Assembly: GCA_964432205.1 (NCBI GenBank)
Contig: CAYSMK010000015.1
Location: 1-64,000 of the forward strand
Reading direction: 5' to 3'
From: Geomobilibacter sp964432205
GTDB taxonomy: Bacteria; Desulfobacterota; Desulfuromonadia; Geobacterales; DSM-12255
Length of the DNA: 64,000 nt
The position numbers and the translations under genes are program-made. The stretch's first letter is position 1. Every line of letters starts with the position of its first letter. The notes beneath the pieces were generated by a model. That model ran no database searches, was not told the DNA's origin, and saw nothing but the letters and a program-made list of their open reading frames with translations. Below are positions 32,737 to 41,537 of this stretch, piece after piece.

Positions 32737-34224
32737 TCAACTCTTCTCTTCGCGACTATCCCTGTCCACGTATTTGGCAACGATGAGCCGTTTCCCGGGC
32801 CGCAGGGCCACCCGCTCCTTCATGTTGTTCCAGGCGGCAAGGATCTTGGCCGAGACATTGAACCGCCTGGCCAGTGACGTCAGGGTATCACCCTTTTTCA
32901 CCGTGTAGAACCGCGTCGTTTCCTGCTGGTCGGCCTTCGCCACCTTGTTCGCAGCAGCAGCGGCAAGCGGTGACACCTGTCCTGCCGGTTTTTCGGACGT
33001 TTTATCCACGGTGACCGGTATCAGAATGGTCTTGCCCCGCAGTCGTGCCGTGCTCTTCAGGTGGTTGGCTTCAGCCAGGGCCTCGACCGAGGTATTGAAC
33101 CGCTTGGCCACGCTAGCCAGGGTCTCCCGCTTCTTCGCCCGGTACCGGGTGTAGACGATCCGCTCGCTGTAGCGCTGGTTCTCCGGTATCTTGGCGTACT
33201 CCGCCTCAAAGTGCCCCTTTTTCCCCTTCGGAAGCTTCAACTGGTAGTTGGCATAATCCGGCGGAGTGCACCAGCGGCGCAGCTCCGGATTGAGCTCCTT
33301 GAGGACCGGGTACGGTACGTCGGAGATGCGCGCGACCAGTTCCAGATCGGTCCGTGAGGGAACCGTTACCGTGTCCAGTTCCAGCGGCGGCAGATAGGCC
33401 ACGTCGGCGAACCCGTACCGGGCCGGTTCCTTGGCGATGATGGCCGCGGCCAGCAGTTTGGGGACGTAATCCTTGGTCTCCGGCTTCAGGTACGATCCCT
33501 TGGTCAGTTCCCAGAAATCACGGCTGTTGTACTTGTCGATGGCCCGGAGAATCTTGTTCTCGCCGGCATTGTAGCCGGCTGCAGCCAGGTACCAGTCGTT
33601 GTTGAACAGGGCGTAAAGCTCCTTCAGGTACAGGGCCGCGGCAATGGTCGACTTCAGCGGGTCGCGTCGCTCGTCGATCCACGGATCGATCCGCAGGGAA
33701 TACCGCTTGCCGGTACCGGACATGAACTGCCAGGGACCAACGGCGCTGGCCACGGAGATGGCGTGGGGAGTGAAACCGCTCTCGATCATGGCCAGATAGA
33801 CCAGGTCTTCGGGAAGCTTTTCCTTCCTGAGGACTTCCTTCATGAGCGGAATGTACCGTTCGGAACGGGAGAGCCAGCGGGCAAAAGAGGCACGCCCCCT
33901 CGTCTGGAAGTAGTTGACGAAATACTCGACCTTGCCGTTCAGGGTGAGCGGGATGTCGGAGTCCGGAAGCTCGATCTGGGGGAATCGGAGTTCGAGCTCG
34001 TCGGCAAGATGTGCCGGATTCTCGTCGGCAGCGAAGGTCTCGCTGTCGGCAAGCCCCAGGGACCGGTACAGTTCGGCCTCCCGCCCCAGGGAGGCCATCG
34101 TGCCGGTGCGGGTCGTGAGAATGGCCTCGTCGGCCGGAGGATTGGCCGGCAGTTCCGGCCGCTGGGTGGCAAAGCAGGGTACTGCCACGAACATGAAAAA
34201 TAGAAGGGGGAGGATCTGCTGCAT
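32737..34224 (-). CDS. mltD: Membrane-bound lytic murein transglycosylase, MltD type, with two LysM domains
   Basis: A 495-residue exported peptidoglycan enzyme. The signal peptide (MQQILPLLFFMFVAVPCFA) is followed by an SLT domain (about 100-270). Catalytic Glu lies in AMIESGFTPHAIS, followed by SAVGPWQFMSGTGKRY and the AAAGYNAGENKI motif. Two LysM domains near the C-terminus (RAKKRETLASVAKRFNTS and YTVKKGDTLTSLARRFNVS) bind glycan strands. It cuts peptidoglycan with formation of 1,6-anhydro ends. No lipobox is evident, so it may be periplasmic or released. The start at 34224 gives a clean signal peptide; an in-frame GTG lies 7 codons upstream. Confidence 0.9.
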   Translation of the reverse strand: MQQILPLLFFMFVAVPCFATQRPELPANPPADEAILTTRTGTMASLGREAELYRSLGLADSETFAADENPAHLADELELRFPQIELPDSDIPLTLNGKVEYFVNYFQTRGRASFARWLSRSERYIPLMKEVLRKEKLPEDLVYLAMIESGFTPHAISVASAVGPWQFMSGTGKRYSLRIDPWIDERRDPLKSTIAAALYLKELYALFNNDWYLAAAGYNAGENKILRAIDKYNSRDFWELTKGSYLKPETKDYVPKLLAAAIIAKEPARYGFADVAYLPPLELDTVTVPSRTDLELVARISDVPYPVLKELNPELRRWCTPPDYANYQLKLPKGKKGHFEAEYAKIPENQRYSERIVYTRYRAKKRETLASVAKRFNTSVEALAEANHLKSTARLRGKTILIPVTVDKTSEKPAGQVSPLAAAAANKVAKADQQETTRFYTVKKGDTLTSLARRFNVSAKILAAWNNMKERVALRPGKRLIVAKYVDRDSREEKS

Positions 34225-34473
34225 TGGGGTCCACCGCCGCACCACTGGACCGGAATTCCGGCACCCGGGCGGCTACATTGAAAAGGATGGCGCAGTATAG
34301 AGGAATTTTCCCACCCTGTCAAATCGGGCATCCCTACCGGTTCCCACCGTTGCGGCCGGGATCTGATGTGGTATTAGTTTATGGCCGCAACGGCACGACA
34401 GGGATACATTCTCATCCGGCACCACATTTCGAAATCACAGGGCAGGCGTGGCCCGCCCTTACAGGAGAACACG

Positions 34474-36060
34474 ATGACTGCTCAGAAGCTTTGGAAGCGT
34501 TACCAGGAACACCTCTGCGTCTGCAGGGAGATAGGTCTGACCCTGGACATCAGCCGCATGCAGTTCGGCCCCGACTTTTTCCCCGGCATGGAACCGGCCA
34601 TGCAGCGGGCCTATGCTGCCATGACCGAGCTGGAGCACGGTGCCATCGCCAACCCCGACGAAGGCCGGATGGTGGGACATTACTGGCTGCGCGCCCCAGA
34701 ACTGGCTCCTACCCCGGAGATTGCCGCCGAGATCGAGTTCACCACCCGGGCGGTGCAGGAGTTCGCCGCCGATATCCATCAGGCTGCCATTACCACGCCA
34801 GCCGGTACGCCGTTTCGCCGCCTCCTGGTGATCGGCATCGGCGGATCAGCCCTGGGCCCGCAGTTCGTCGCCGACGCCCTCGGTTCGTCAGCGGACCGGA
34901 TGAAGCCCCACTTTTTCGACAACACCGACCCCGACGGGATGGACCGGGTCTTGGCCGAGATCGGTTCCGGCCTGGCAGACACCCTGACCGTGGTCATTTC
35001 CAAGAGCGGCGGCACCAAGGAGACCAGAAACGGCATGCTTGAAGCCCGGGCAGCCTACCAACGGGCCGGCCTGGCCTTCCCCGGATATGCGGTGGCCGTG
35101 ACCGGGGCCGGGAGCGAACTGGATCAGACCGCTGCCTGCGAAAAATGGCTCGCCCGCTTTCCCATGTGGGACTGGGTCGGTGGCCGGACCTCGGTCACGT
35201 CGGCGGTGGGTCTCCTGCCGGCAGCCCTCCAGGGGATTGATATCGCCGGGCTCCTGGACGGTGCGCAGGCCTGCGACACCATTACCCGTCATTCGGAAAC
35301 CCGCCGCAACCCGGCGGCACTGCTGGCCCTGATGTGGCACCATGCCACGGGCGGCCGCGGCGCCAGGGACATGGTCGTCCTGCCGTACCGGGACCGCCTC
35401 CTGCTCTTCTCCCGCTATCTCCAGCAGCTCATCATGGAGTCCATCGGCAAGGAGTTGGACCTGACCGGCCGCGTGGTCAACCAGGGGATCTCGGTCTACG
35501 GCAACAAAGGTGCCACTGACCAGCACGCCTATGTGCAGCAGTTGCGGGAAGGGGTCCCCAACTTCTTTGTCACCTTCATTCAGGTGCTGAAGGACCGGGC
35601 CGGGACATCGCCGGCGGTCGAGCCGGGGGTAACGAGCGGCGATTACCTCTTCGGTTTTCTCCAGGGGACCCGTCAGGCCCTGGCCGAAAAAGACCGCGAA
35701 TCGTTCACCATCACCGTGGACGAACTGGACGCCCGGACCATCGGGGTGCTCATCGCCCTCTACGAGCGGGCGGTCGGCTTCTATGCCAGCCTGGTCGGCA
35801 TCAACGCCTATCACCAGCCCGGGGTGGAGGCGGGCAAGAAGGCAGCCGGCGTGGTGCTGAAGCTGCAGGAGGAACTCTTCGCCCTTCTCCGGTCGCGCCC
35901 CGGCGAGCAACTGACCGCCGACGAGGCCGCCACGGCGCTCGGCAGGGGAGATCAGGCGGAAACCGCCTTCCATATCCTGCGTCACGGCGCCGCCAACCCG
36001 GACCACGGCATCACCATGGTGCCGCTGGAGCCTCTCTGGCAGAGCCGATTCAGCGGATGA
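34474..36060 (+). CDS. pgi: Glucose-6-phosphate isomerase
   Basis: Interconverts glucose 6-phosphate and fructose 6-phosphate. The 528-residue protein shows IGIGGSALGPQFVADAL, the phosphate-binding ISKSGGTKETRN, GGRTSVTSAVGLLP and the active-site FFVTFIQ/GKELDLTGRVV and GDYLFGFLQGTR regions. ATG 34474 follows ACAGGAGAACACG; the open frame upstream is not expected. It is a single-gene unit between divergent mltD and a small Spy-like gene. The gap before it contains an imperfect palindrome at about 34438-34463. Confidence 0.95.
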   Translation: MTAQKLWKRYQEHLCVCREIGLTLDISRMQFGPDFFPGMEPAMQRAYAAMTELEHGAIANPDEGRMVGHYWLRAPELAPTPEIAAEIEFTTRAVQEFAADIHQAAITTPAGTPFRRLLVIGIGGSALGPQFVADALGSSADRMKPHFFDNTDPDGMDRVLAEIGSGLADTLTVVISKSGGTKETRNGMLEARAAYQRAGLAFPGYAVAVTGAGSELDQTAACEKWLARFPMWDWVGGRTSVTSAVGLLPAALQGIDIAGLLDGAQACDTITRHSETRRNPAALLALMWHHATGGRGARDMVVLPYRDRLLLFSRYLQQLIMESIGKELDLTGRVVNQGISVYGNKGATDQHAYVQQLREGVPNFFVTFIQVLKDRAGTSPAVEPGVTSGDYLFGFLQGTRQALAEKDRESFTITVDELDARTIGVLIALYERAVGFYASLVGINAYHQPGVEAGKKAAGVVLKLQEELFALLRSRPGEQLTADEAATALGRGDQAETAFHILRHGAANPDHGITMVPLEPLWQSRFSG

Positions 36061-36177
36061 CCGCGATCGGCGACACCGACAGATGCGGTTTGGCCGTTTT
36101 TTCATCCCCCCTGTCAACCGACCGGGAAGTGGTCCGTTTTTCATGGCATAAATCTGAAGCACGAAAGGAGCTGCGTC

Positions 36178-36615
36178 ATGAATAGAACGAAACGATTGAC
36201 CGTCATGCTGGCAGGGGTGCTCGGCCTGTCACTTCTGGCCGGACAGGCAATGGCCCAGACCGTTGAACCGTCGCAGGGACCGAAGATGATGCACCGGCAG
36301 GCAGGAATGGGGCAGCCCGACCCTGCCCGCCACCTGCAACGCCTTACCGCCACGCTGGGATTGACCGCCGAGCAGCAGGACAGGATCAAGCCGATCCTGG
36401 AAGAAGAGGCAACCCAGCTGAAGGCGATCGACGGCGAAAAACTCACCGGCCCCGAACGGCGCACCAGGATGCAGGAACTGCACGGTGCCACCTTCGAAAA
36501 GATCCGGCCTATCCTGACCCCGGAGCAGCAGAAGAAGCATGATGCCATGCGGGAACGGATGAAGGACAGGAACAAGGGCCGCCAGATGAGGCCAGCGGAA
36601 GCCCCGGCCAAGTAG
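36178..36615 (+). CDS. Spy/CpxP-like periplasmic chaperone
   Basis: A 145-residue exported protein with a signal peptide cleaved after AMA. The mature part is Met- and Gln-rich, with two LTxxQ-type motifs (GLTAEQQDRIKPIL and LTPEQQKKHDAM). These are the hallmark of Spy/CpxP proteins, which shield unfolded envelope proteins. The family is usually induced by envelope stress through a two-component system, but none is adjacent. The ribosome site AAAGGAGCTGCGTC precedes the ATG. Metal binding by Met-rich relatives is possible here too. Confidence 0.8.
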   Translation: MNRTKRLTVMLAGVLGLSLLAGQAMAQTVEPSQGPKMMHRQAGMGQPDPARHLQRLTATLGLTAEQQDRIKPILEEEATQLKAIDGEKLTGPERRTRMQELHGATFEKIRPILTPEQQKKHDAMRERMKDRNKGRQMRPAEAPAK

Positions 36616-36637
36616 CCCCCTCCCGGAAACAGGCAAC

Positions 36638-36676
36638 AAAAAGCCCCTGATATTCCATTGTCGGAATATCAGGGGC
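36638..36676. terminator. Perfect 14-bp terminator between Spy-like gene and speA
   Basis: Arms GCCCCTGATATTCC (36643-36656) and its complement (36663-36676) flank a 6-nt loop. The A run on the left gives a U tail on the minus strand, so it mainly serves speA; the plus-strand gene also ends here. Confidence 0.85.
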
Positions 36677-36784
36677 CTATCCTCGAAAAACAGTTCACCA
36701 CTAAGACACAAAGGACGCGAAGCAATAAAATAACCGCTTACCGCCAATCCCTTCTCCCTGAGGAAGAGGGGATTGCTTGCTACA

Positions 36785-38698
36785 CTATTCCCCCAGGTAG
36801 GTGTACCCCAGCAGGGTCCGGTCCAGGAGCTCGATGAAGTGGCTGCTCTCCTCGATGGAGACCTTACGCTTCGCCACCCCCTTCTCCAGGTGCTCCCTGA
36901 CCCTCTTCAGTATCTCCGGCCCCTTGTACTGGACGTACTTCAGGCTCTCCCAGCAGGCATCGCCGTTGATCACCGTATCGATCATGTAGCCGGTCTTCTT
37001 GTTGAAGGTGATGTGTACGGCATTGGTGTCGCCGAACAGGTTGTGCAGGTCACCCAGGATCTCCTGGTAGGCGCCGATCAGGAAAAAGCCGATGTAGTAA
37101 TCCTCGTCCTTCCTCATCTTGTGCAGCGGCAGGAATTTGGTCCGGCCGTTCTCGCCGACGAAACTGGTGATCTCGCCGTCCGAATCGCAGGTGATGTCGG
37201 CGATGGAGGCGATGACATCCGGCTTCTGGTTCAGCCGCTGCAGCGGCACGATCGGGAAGAGCTGGTCGATGGCCCAGGAGTCCGGGACCGACTGGAACAG
37301 GGAAAAGTTGGCGAAGTAGGTCTGACGCAGGGCCAGCTGGAAGTTCTGCAGCTCCTCCGGGATCGGCTTGATCTTCTCCACGATGCTGTTGATCTTCTTG
37401 ATGATCTTGCCGTACAGCCACTCGGCCATGGCCCGTTCCTGCAGGGTCAGATAGCCGAGATTGAAGAGGCTCACCGCCTCCTGGATCAGCTGCTGGGTAT
37501 CGTGGTAGTCCTCCCGGAGAGAATAGCGGTCGATGCTCTTGTGGATATCCACCAGCTTCTTGACGGTCGGCGCCAGCTTCTCCGCCGAGTTCAACTCTTC
37601 CTCGAAATCCGGGGTGAGCCGCTGGGTATTGGTGTTGAGCACGTTGGTCACCAGCACCGAGTAATGGGCTACGGTTGCCCGGCCCGACTCGGAGATGATG
37701 TTGGGACACTCTACCCCGGCCTCGTCGCAGATGTTCTTGATCTGGTAGATGACGTCGTTGGCGTATTCGTCGATGGAGTAGTTGACGGACGAGAAGTAGC
37801 TGGATTTGGAGCCGTCGTAGTCCACCCCGAGACCGCCGCCGATGTCCACGTACTCGATCCCCACCCCCATCTTGCGCAGTTCGGCATAGACCCGCGCCCC
37901 TTCGATCAGGGCCGTCTTGATCTTGTCGATCTTGGTAATCTGGCTGCCGATATGGAAGTGGATCAGTTTCACCTGGTCGATCAGGCCGTTTTCTTCCAGG
38001 AGATCGATGGCGGCAATGATCTCCGACATCCGCAGGCCGAACTTGGCGTCCTCGCCGCCGGAGGTGGCCCACTTGCCGGTCCCCTTGGAGGAGAGCTTGA
38101 CCCGGATACCCAGCTTTGGCTGGATACCGGTCCGTTTCACCAGTTCGATGATCTTTTCCAGCTCGAACAGCTTTTCGATCACCAGGGTGATGTCGTAGCC
38201 GACCTTGGTGGCATAGAGCACGGTTTCGATGTACTCGCTGTCCTTGTAGCCGTTGCAGATGATGGGAAGGTTGTTGCCGCTGGAGATGGAGATGCCGGCC
38301 ACCAGTTCCGGCTTGGAGCCGACCTCCAGGCCGATGTTGTAGCGTTTCCCATAGTGGGCGATCGCCTCCACCACCTGCCGCTGCTGGTTCACCTTGATCG
38401 GGTAGAAGGTCTGGTACTTGGCCGGATACTCGTTCTCGGCAATGGCGTTCTTGAAGACCCGGTTGATGCTGGCGATCCGCCCCTGCAGCACATCCATGAA
38501 GCGAAGCAGGATGGGGGGCTTGATCTTGCGTTTGATCAGGTCATCCACCAGCGCCCGCAGATCGATGGCAGCCTTGGAGTTGGACGAGGGGTGGACGCAG
38601 ACGTTCCCCTTCTTGTTGATGGAGAAGAGGTCGGCACCCCAGTTATCCAGGTTGTAGATCTTGGCAGACTCGTTGATCGACCAGCGTTCGGATACCAT
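36785..38698 (-). CDS. speA: Biosynthetic arginine decarboxylase
   Basis: A 637-residue PLP enzyme that converts arginine to agmatine, the entry to putrescine. Family motifs: the N-terminal YNLDNWGADLFSINKKGNV, the PLP lysine in FYPIKVNQQRQVVEAI near residue 100, LIHFHIGSQI, the GGGLGVDYDG loop and the C-terminal Glu-rich FFLIGAYQEILGDLHNLFGD segment that completes the active site. Agmatine-to-putrescine enzymes are not in the window. Two neighbouring genes on the same strand encode carboxyspermidine decarboxylase and dehydrogenase, so this region holds most of a spermidine pathway. Confidence 0.96.
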   Translation of the reverse strand: MVSERWSINESAKIYNLDNWGADLFSINKKGNVCVHPSSNSKAAIDLRALVDDLIKRKIKPPILLRFMDVLQGRIASINRVFKNAIAENEYPAKYQTFYPIKVNQQRQVVEAIAHYGKRYNIGLEVGSKPELVAGISISSGNNLPIICNGYKDSEYIETVLYATKVGYDITLVIEKLFELEKIIELVKRTGIQPKLGIRVKLSSKGTGKWATSGGEDAKFGLRMSEIIAAIDLLEENGLIDQVKLIHFHIGSQITKIDKIKTALIEGARVYAELRKMGVGIEYVDIGGGLGVDYDGSKSSYFSSVNYSIDEYANDVIYQIKNICDEAGVECPNIISESGRATVAHYSVLVTNVLNTNTQRLTPDFEEELNSAEKLAPTVKKLVDIHKSIDRYSLREDYHDTQQLIQEAVSLFNLGYLTLQERAMAEWLYGKIIKKINSIVEKIKPIPEELQNFQLALRQTYFANFSLFQSVPDSWAIDQLFPIVPLQRLNQKPDVIASIADITCDSDGEITSFVGENGRTKFLPLHKMRKDEDYYIGFFLIGAYQEILGDLHNLFGDTNAVHITFNKKTGYMIDTVINGDACWESLKYVQYKGPEILKRVREHLEKGVAKRKVSIEESSHFIELLDRTLLGYTYLGE

Positions 38699-38716
38699 AA
38701 TTTACCTCGGCAGTTA

Positions 38717-38808
38717 CAATTTCCCCCCTTTGAGAAAGGGGGGCAGGGGGGATTTTGGCGACCAACGGCAAATCCCCCTCGATCCCCCTTTGTCAAAGGG
38801 GGAAGGAA
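38717..38808. repeat. CCCCCTTTG-type palindromic repeat pair
   Basis: Two short palindromes of the type CCCCCTTTG..CAAAGGGGG, one at about 38723-38743 and one at about 38784-38804, are joined by AAATCCCCC-type sequence. This element is widely dispersed in many bacterial genomes as I recall. It fills the gap between speA and the carboxyspermidine decarboxylase gene. Confidence 0.7.
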
Positions 38809-38811
38809 CAT

Positions 38812-39966
38812 CTATGACAACCGGCTCCGGAAATCCTCGTAGCCGAACCTGCGCACCACACGCAGTTCCCCGCTCCCCGGCTCATAGGTGCAGATGGCCG
38901 GGTGCTGGATGCCGTTGAAGGTGGTGGTCTTCACCATGGTGTAGTGGGCCATGTCCTCGAAGGCCAGCCGGTCGCCCGCCCTGAGCGGCCCGGTAAAGGA
39001 CCAGTCGCCGATGATGTCGCCGGCCAGGCAGGACGGACCGCCCAGACGGTAGGTGTACGGCTTGTCACCCGGATCGAAGCCGCCCGTGATGGCTGGCCTG
39101 TAGGGCATCTCCAGGATGTCCGGCATGTGGCAGGTGGCCGAGACGTCCAGGATGGCGATATCCATCTCGTTGTGCACCACGTCAAGTACCTCGCCAACCA
39201 GGATGCCGGTACCGATGGCGATCGCCTCCCCCGGCTCCAGGTAGACCTCGACATCGTACGTTGCCCGGAAATAGCGCACCAGTTCCACCAGGGCGTCGAT
39301 ATCGTACCCTTCGCGGGTGATGTGATGACCGCCTCCCAGGTTGAGCCATTTCATCTGCGGCAGCAACTGGCCGAACCGTTCCTCGAATGCCCTGGCCGTG
39401 CGCTCCAGCGGCTGGAACAGCTGTTCGCACAAGGTATGGAAATGCAGCCCTTCGACCCCCTCAAGCGACCGCCCCTCGAACTCCTGCCGCGGAATGCCGA
39501 GGCGCGACTTGGGGGCGCAGGGGTCGTAGATGGCGGTATGCCCCTCCGAGTGCTCCGGGTTCACCCGCAACCCCACGGAGACCCGGCCGGCCTCTTTTTC
39601 CCACAACGGCCGGAACCGCTCCAGCTGGCTGAAGGAGTTGAACACCAGATGGTTGGATACCTGCAGGAGCTCGACAACATCGCTCTCCTTGAAGGCAGCG
39701 GCAAAGGAATGCACCTCGCGGCCGAATTCCTCACGCCCCAGGCGGGCCTCCCACGGAGAGGAGGCGCAGACCCCGTGCAGCGTCTCCCGGATAATGGGAA
39801 AGACGCTCCACATGGCAAAGGCCTTCAGCGCCATGAGGATCTTCGCCCCGGAGCGCCGCTGCACCTCGTCCAGAATGGCCAGGTTGTGGCGCAGCCGTCC
39901 CAGGTCCACCACGTAGGCAGGGGATGGGGCGAGTTGCAGGATCTTGTCGATGTCGATACCGGTCAA
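38812..39966 (-). CDS. nspC: Carboxynorspermidine/carboxyspermidine decarboxylase
   Basis: A 384-residue PLP decarboxylase of the alanine-racemase fold, last step of spermidine synthesis via carboxyspermidine. The PLP lysine is in KILMALKAFAMWSVFP (about residue 48). Family motifs follow: GREVHSFAAAFKESDV, VNPEHSEG, SRLGIP, LHFHTLCEQ, LNLGGGHHIT and EPGEAIAIGTG. The only start that keeps the N-terminus is TTG 39966 with a weak AAGG 11 bp upstream. The dehydrogenase gene is upstream on the same strand, separated by a palindromic element. Together they avoid the need for decarboxylated S-adenosylmethionine. Confidence 0.93.
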   Translation of the reverse strand: MTGIDIDKILQLAPSPAYVVDLGRLRHNLAILDEVQRRSGAKILMALKAFAMWSVFPIIRETLHGVCASSPWEARLGREEFGREVHSFAAAFKESDVVELLQVSNHLVFNSFSQLERFRPLWEKEAGRVSVGLRVNPEHSEGHTAIYDPCAPKSRLGIPRQEFEGRSLEGVEGLHFHTLCEQLFQPLERTARAFEERFGQLLPQMKWLNLGGGHHITREGYDIDALVELVRYFRATYDVEVYLEPGEAIAIGTGILVGEVLDVVHNEMDIAILDVSATCHMPDILEMPYRPAITGGFDPGDKPYTYRLGGPSCLAGDIIGDWSFTGPLRAGDRLAFEDMAHYTMVKTTTFNGIQHPAICTYEPGSGELRVVRRFGYEDFRSRLS

Positions 39967-40013
39967 ATTCTCAAAACCTTTTTCACCGCAGAGGACACGG
40001 AAGAATTATGTCA

Positions 40014-40140
40014 TTAAGAAACGTCAGATTTGCGATGATTCCGGCGTCGGCGACGAGGCAGGCCCGCAGGCGTAGCAGCGCTACGTCGAGGAGTCTGCCG
40101 AGGAGCCGGCGGCGGAAGGGCGCAAATATGGCGTTTCTAA
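40014..40140. repeat. Palindromic mobile-repeat-like element overlapping the dehydrogenase gene end
   Basis: Arms TTAAGAAACGTCAGATTTGCG (split as 40014-40034) and its near complement at 40121-40140 (two mismatches and one shift) enclose about 85 bp rich in GC with the internal palindrome GTAGC-AGC-GCTAC. The right arm supplies the stop codon region of the carboxyspermidine dehydrogenase gene. It looks like a non-autonomous palindromic repeat. Confidence 0.7.
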
Positions 40141-41330
40141 AGCGAAGGCCACTCGCCTTCGACGATCACTTCCGGCAGCCCCATCGGTCCCAGTACCTCC
40201 AGGAACAGTTCCGGATCGAACTGCTCCATGTTCCAGACCCCCGGGCTATGCCACTTGCCGGTCAGCATCATGATGGCGCCGACCACGGCCGGCACGCCGG
40301 TGGTGTAGCTGATCGCCTGGGACCGGACTTCCCTGTAGCAGGCCTCGTGGTCGCAGATGTTGTAGATGTAGACCTGTTTGCGCTTCCCGTCCTTGGTGCC
40401 GCGGGCGATGACGCCGATACAGGTCTTCCCCTTGGTCAGCGGCCCGAGGCTCCCCGGATCGGGGAGGAGCGCCTTGAGGAACTGGATCGGCACGATCTTC
40501 TGGCCGTTGAACTCCACCTCGTCGATGCGGGTCATCCCGACATTCTGCAGCACCTCCAGGTGCTTCAGGTAGTTGTCGGAAAAGGTCATCCAGAACTGGG
40601 CCTTCTTGATGGTCGGGATATGCCTGACGATGGACTCCATCTCCTCGTGGTACAGGCGATAGATGTTCATCGGGCCGATCCCCTCGGGGAAATCGAAGAC
40701 CCGCTTGGTGGCCAGCGGCGCACTCTCCACGAACTGCCCGTTCTCCCAGTGGCGGCAGGTGGCGGTCACCTCCCGGATATTGATCTCCGGGTTGAAGTTG
40801 GTGGCAAACGGCTGGCCGTGACTGCCGGCATTGGCGTCGATGATATCTATCTCCTCCACCACATCCAGGTACCGCTTGGCCGCCAGGGCGGTGTACACGT
40901 TGGTGACGCCCGGATCGAACCCGGAGCCGAGCAGCGCCATGATGCCTTTCTCTTTGAAGCGGTCCTGGTAGGCCCACTGCCAGGAGTACTCGAACCTGGC
41001 GGTATCCAGCGGCTCGTAATTGGCGGTGTCGAGATAGTCCACGCCGGTTTCCAGGCAGGCGTCCATGATATGCAGGTCCTGATAGGGGAGCGCCACGTTG
41101 ATCACCAGGCTAGGCCTCACCTGCTTGATCAGCGCCACCAGTTCGGGAACATTGTCGGCATCCACCCGGGCAGTCGTGATGCTGCCATCGAGCTGGGCGG
41201 CAATGGCGTCGCACTTGGCCTTGGTCCGCGAGGCCAGGGTGATTTCGCTGAAGATGTCCCGGCGCTGGGCACACTTGTGGGTAACAACCTGGCCGACGCC
41301 GCCGGCGCCGATGATCAGAACTTTGCTCAT
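40137..41330 (-). CDS. Carboxynorspermidine/carboxyspermidine dehydrogenase
   Basis: A 397-residue saccharopine-dehydrogenase-like enzyme. It condenses aspartate semialdehyde with putrescine or diaminopropane using NADPH to give carboxyspermidine or carboxynorspermidine. The dinucleotide motif VLIIGAGGVGQVVTHKCAQ is at the N-terminus, and family segments include GVDYLDTANYEP, LLGSGFDPGVTNVY and NFNPEINIREVT. ATG 41330 has GGAGGTATTC upstream. Its last codons and stop lie within a palindromic repeat, so the C-terminus may vary between relatives. It is the first gene of the pair and probably co-transcribed with the decarboxylase. Saccharopine or lysine metabolism is the alternative, but the context argues against it. 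Confidence 0.92.
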   Translation of the reverse strand: MSKVLIIGAGGVGQVVTHKCAQRRDIFSEITLASRTKAKCDAIAAQLDGSITTARVDADNVPELVALIKQVRPSLVINVALPYQDLHIMDACLETGVDYLDTANYEPLDTARFEYSWQWAYQDRFKEKGIMALLGSGFDPGVTNVYTALAAKRYLDVVEEIDIIDANAGSHGQPFATNFNPEINIREVTATCRHWENGQFVESAPLATKRVFDFPEGIGPMNIYRLYHEEMESIVRHIPTIKKAQFWMTFSDNYLKHLEVLQNVGMTRIDEVEFNGQKIVPIQFLKALLPDPGSLGPLTKGKTCIGVIARGTKDGKRKQVYIYNICDHEACYREVRSQAISYTTGVPAVVGAIMMLTGKWHSPGVWNMEQFDPELFLEVLGPMGLPEVIVEGEWPSL

Positions 41331-41537
41331 GAATACCTCCGCTGAGTCACTGAGAACTGGTTTTGCATGGACAGAATGTAACCTTTGAGGTTTAGTATAT
41401 ACACTTTCTGCTGTCAATGATTTTCCTTCGGCAGGTATCGGCATGGCAGCCAAGGACCAACCGAGTGAAACCAATTGACTTTACACGAAAAATTGAGTAC
41501 CAACGAAAAATGACTACCAGAAGGAACGGAATGGGGG

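Noticed and set aside
36773..38842. A 689-codon open frame antisense to speA
   Set aside because: No ribosome site or domain; the minus strand has the full arginine decarboxylase.
39924..41345. A long plus-strand frame antisense to the carboxyspermidine dehydrogenase
   Set aside because: No recognisable domain; explained by codon bias on the other strand.
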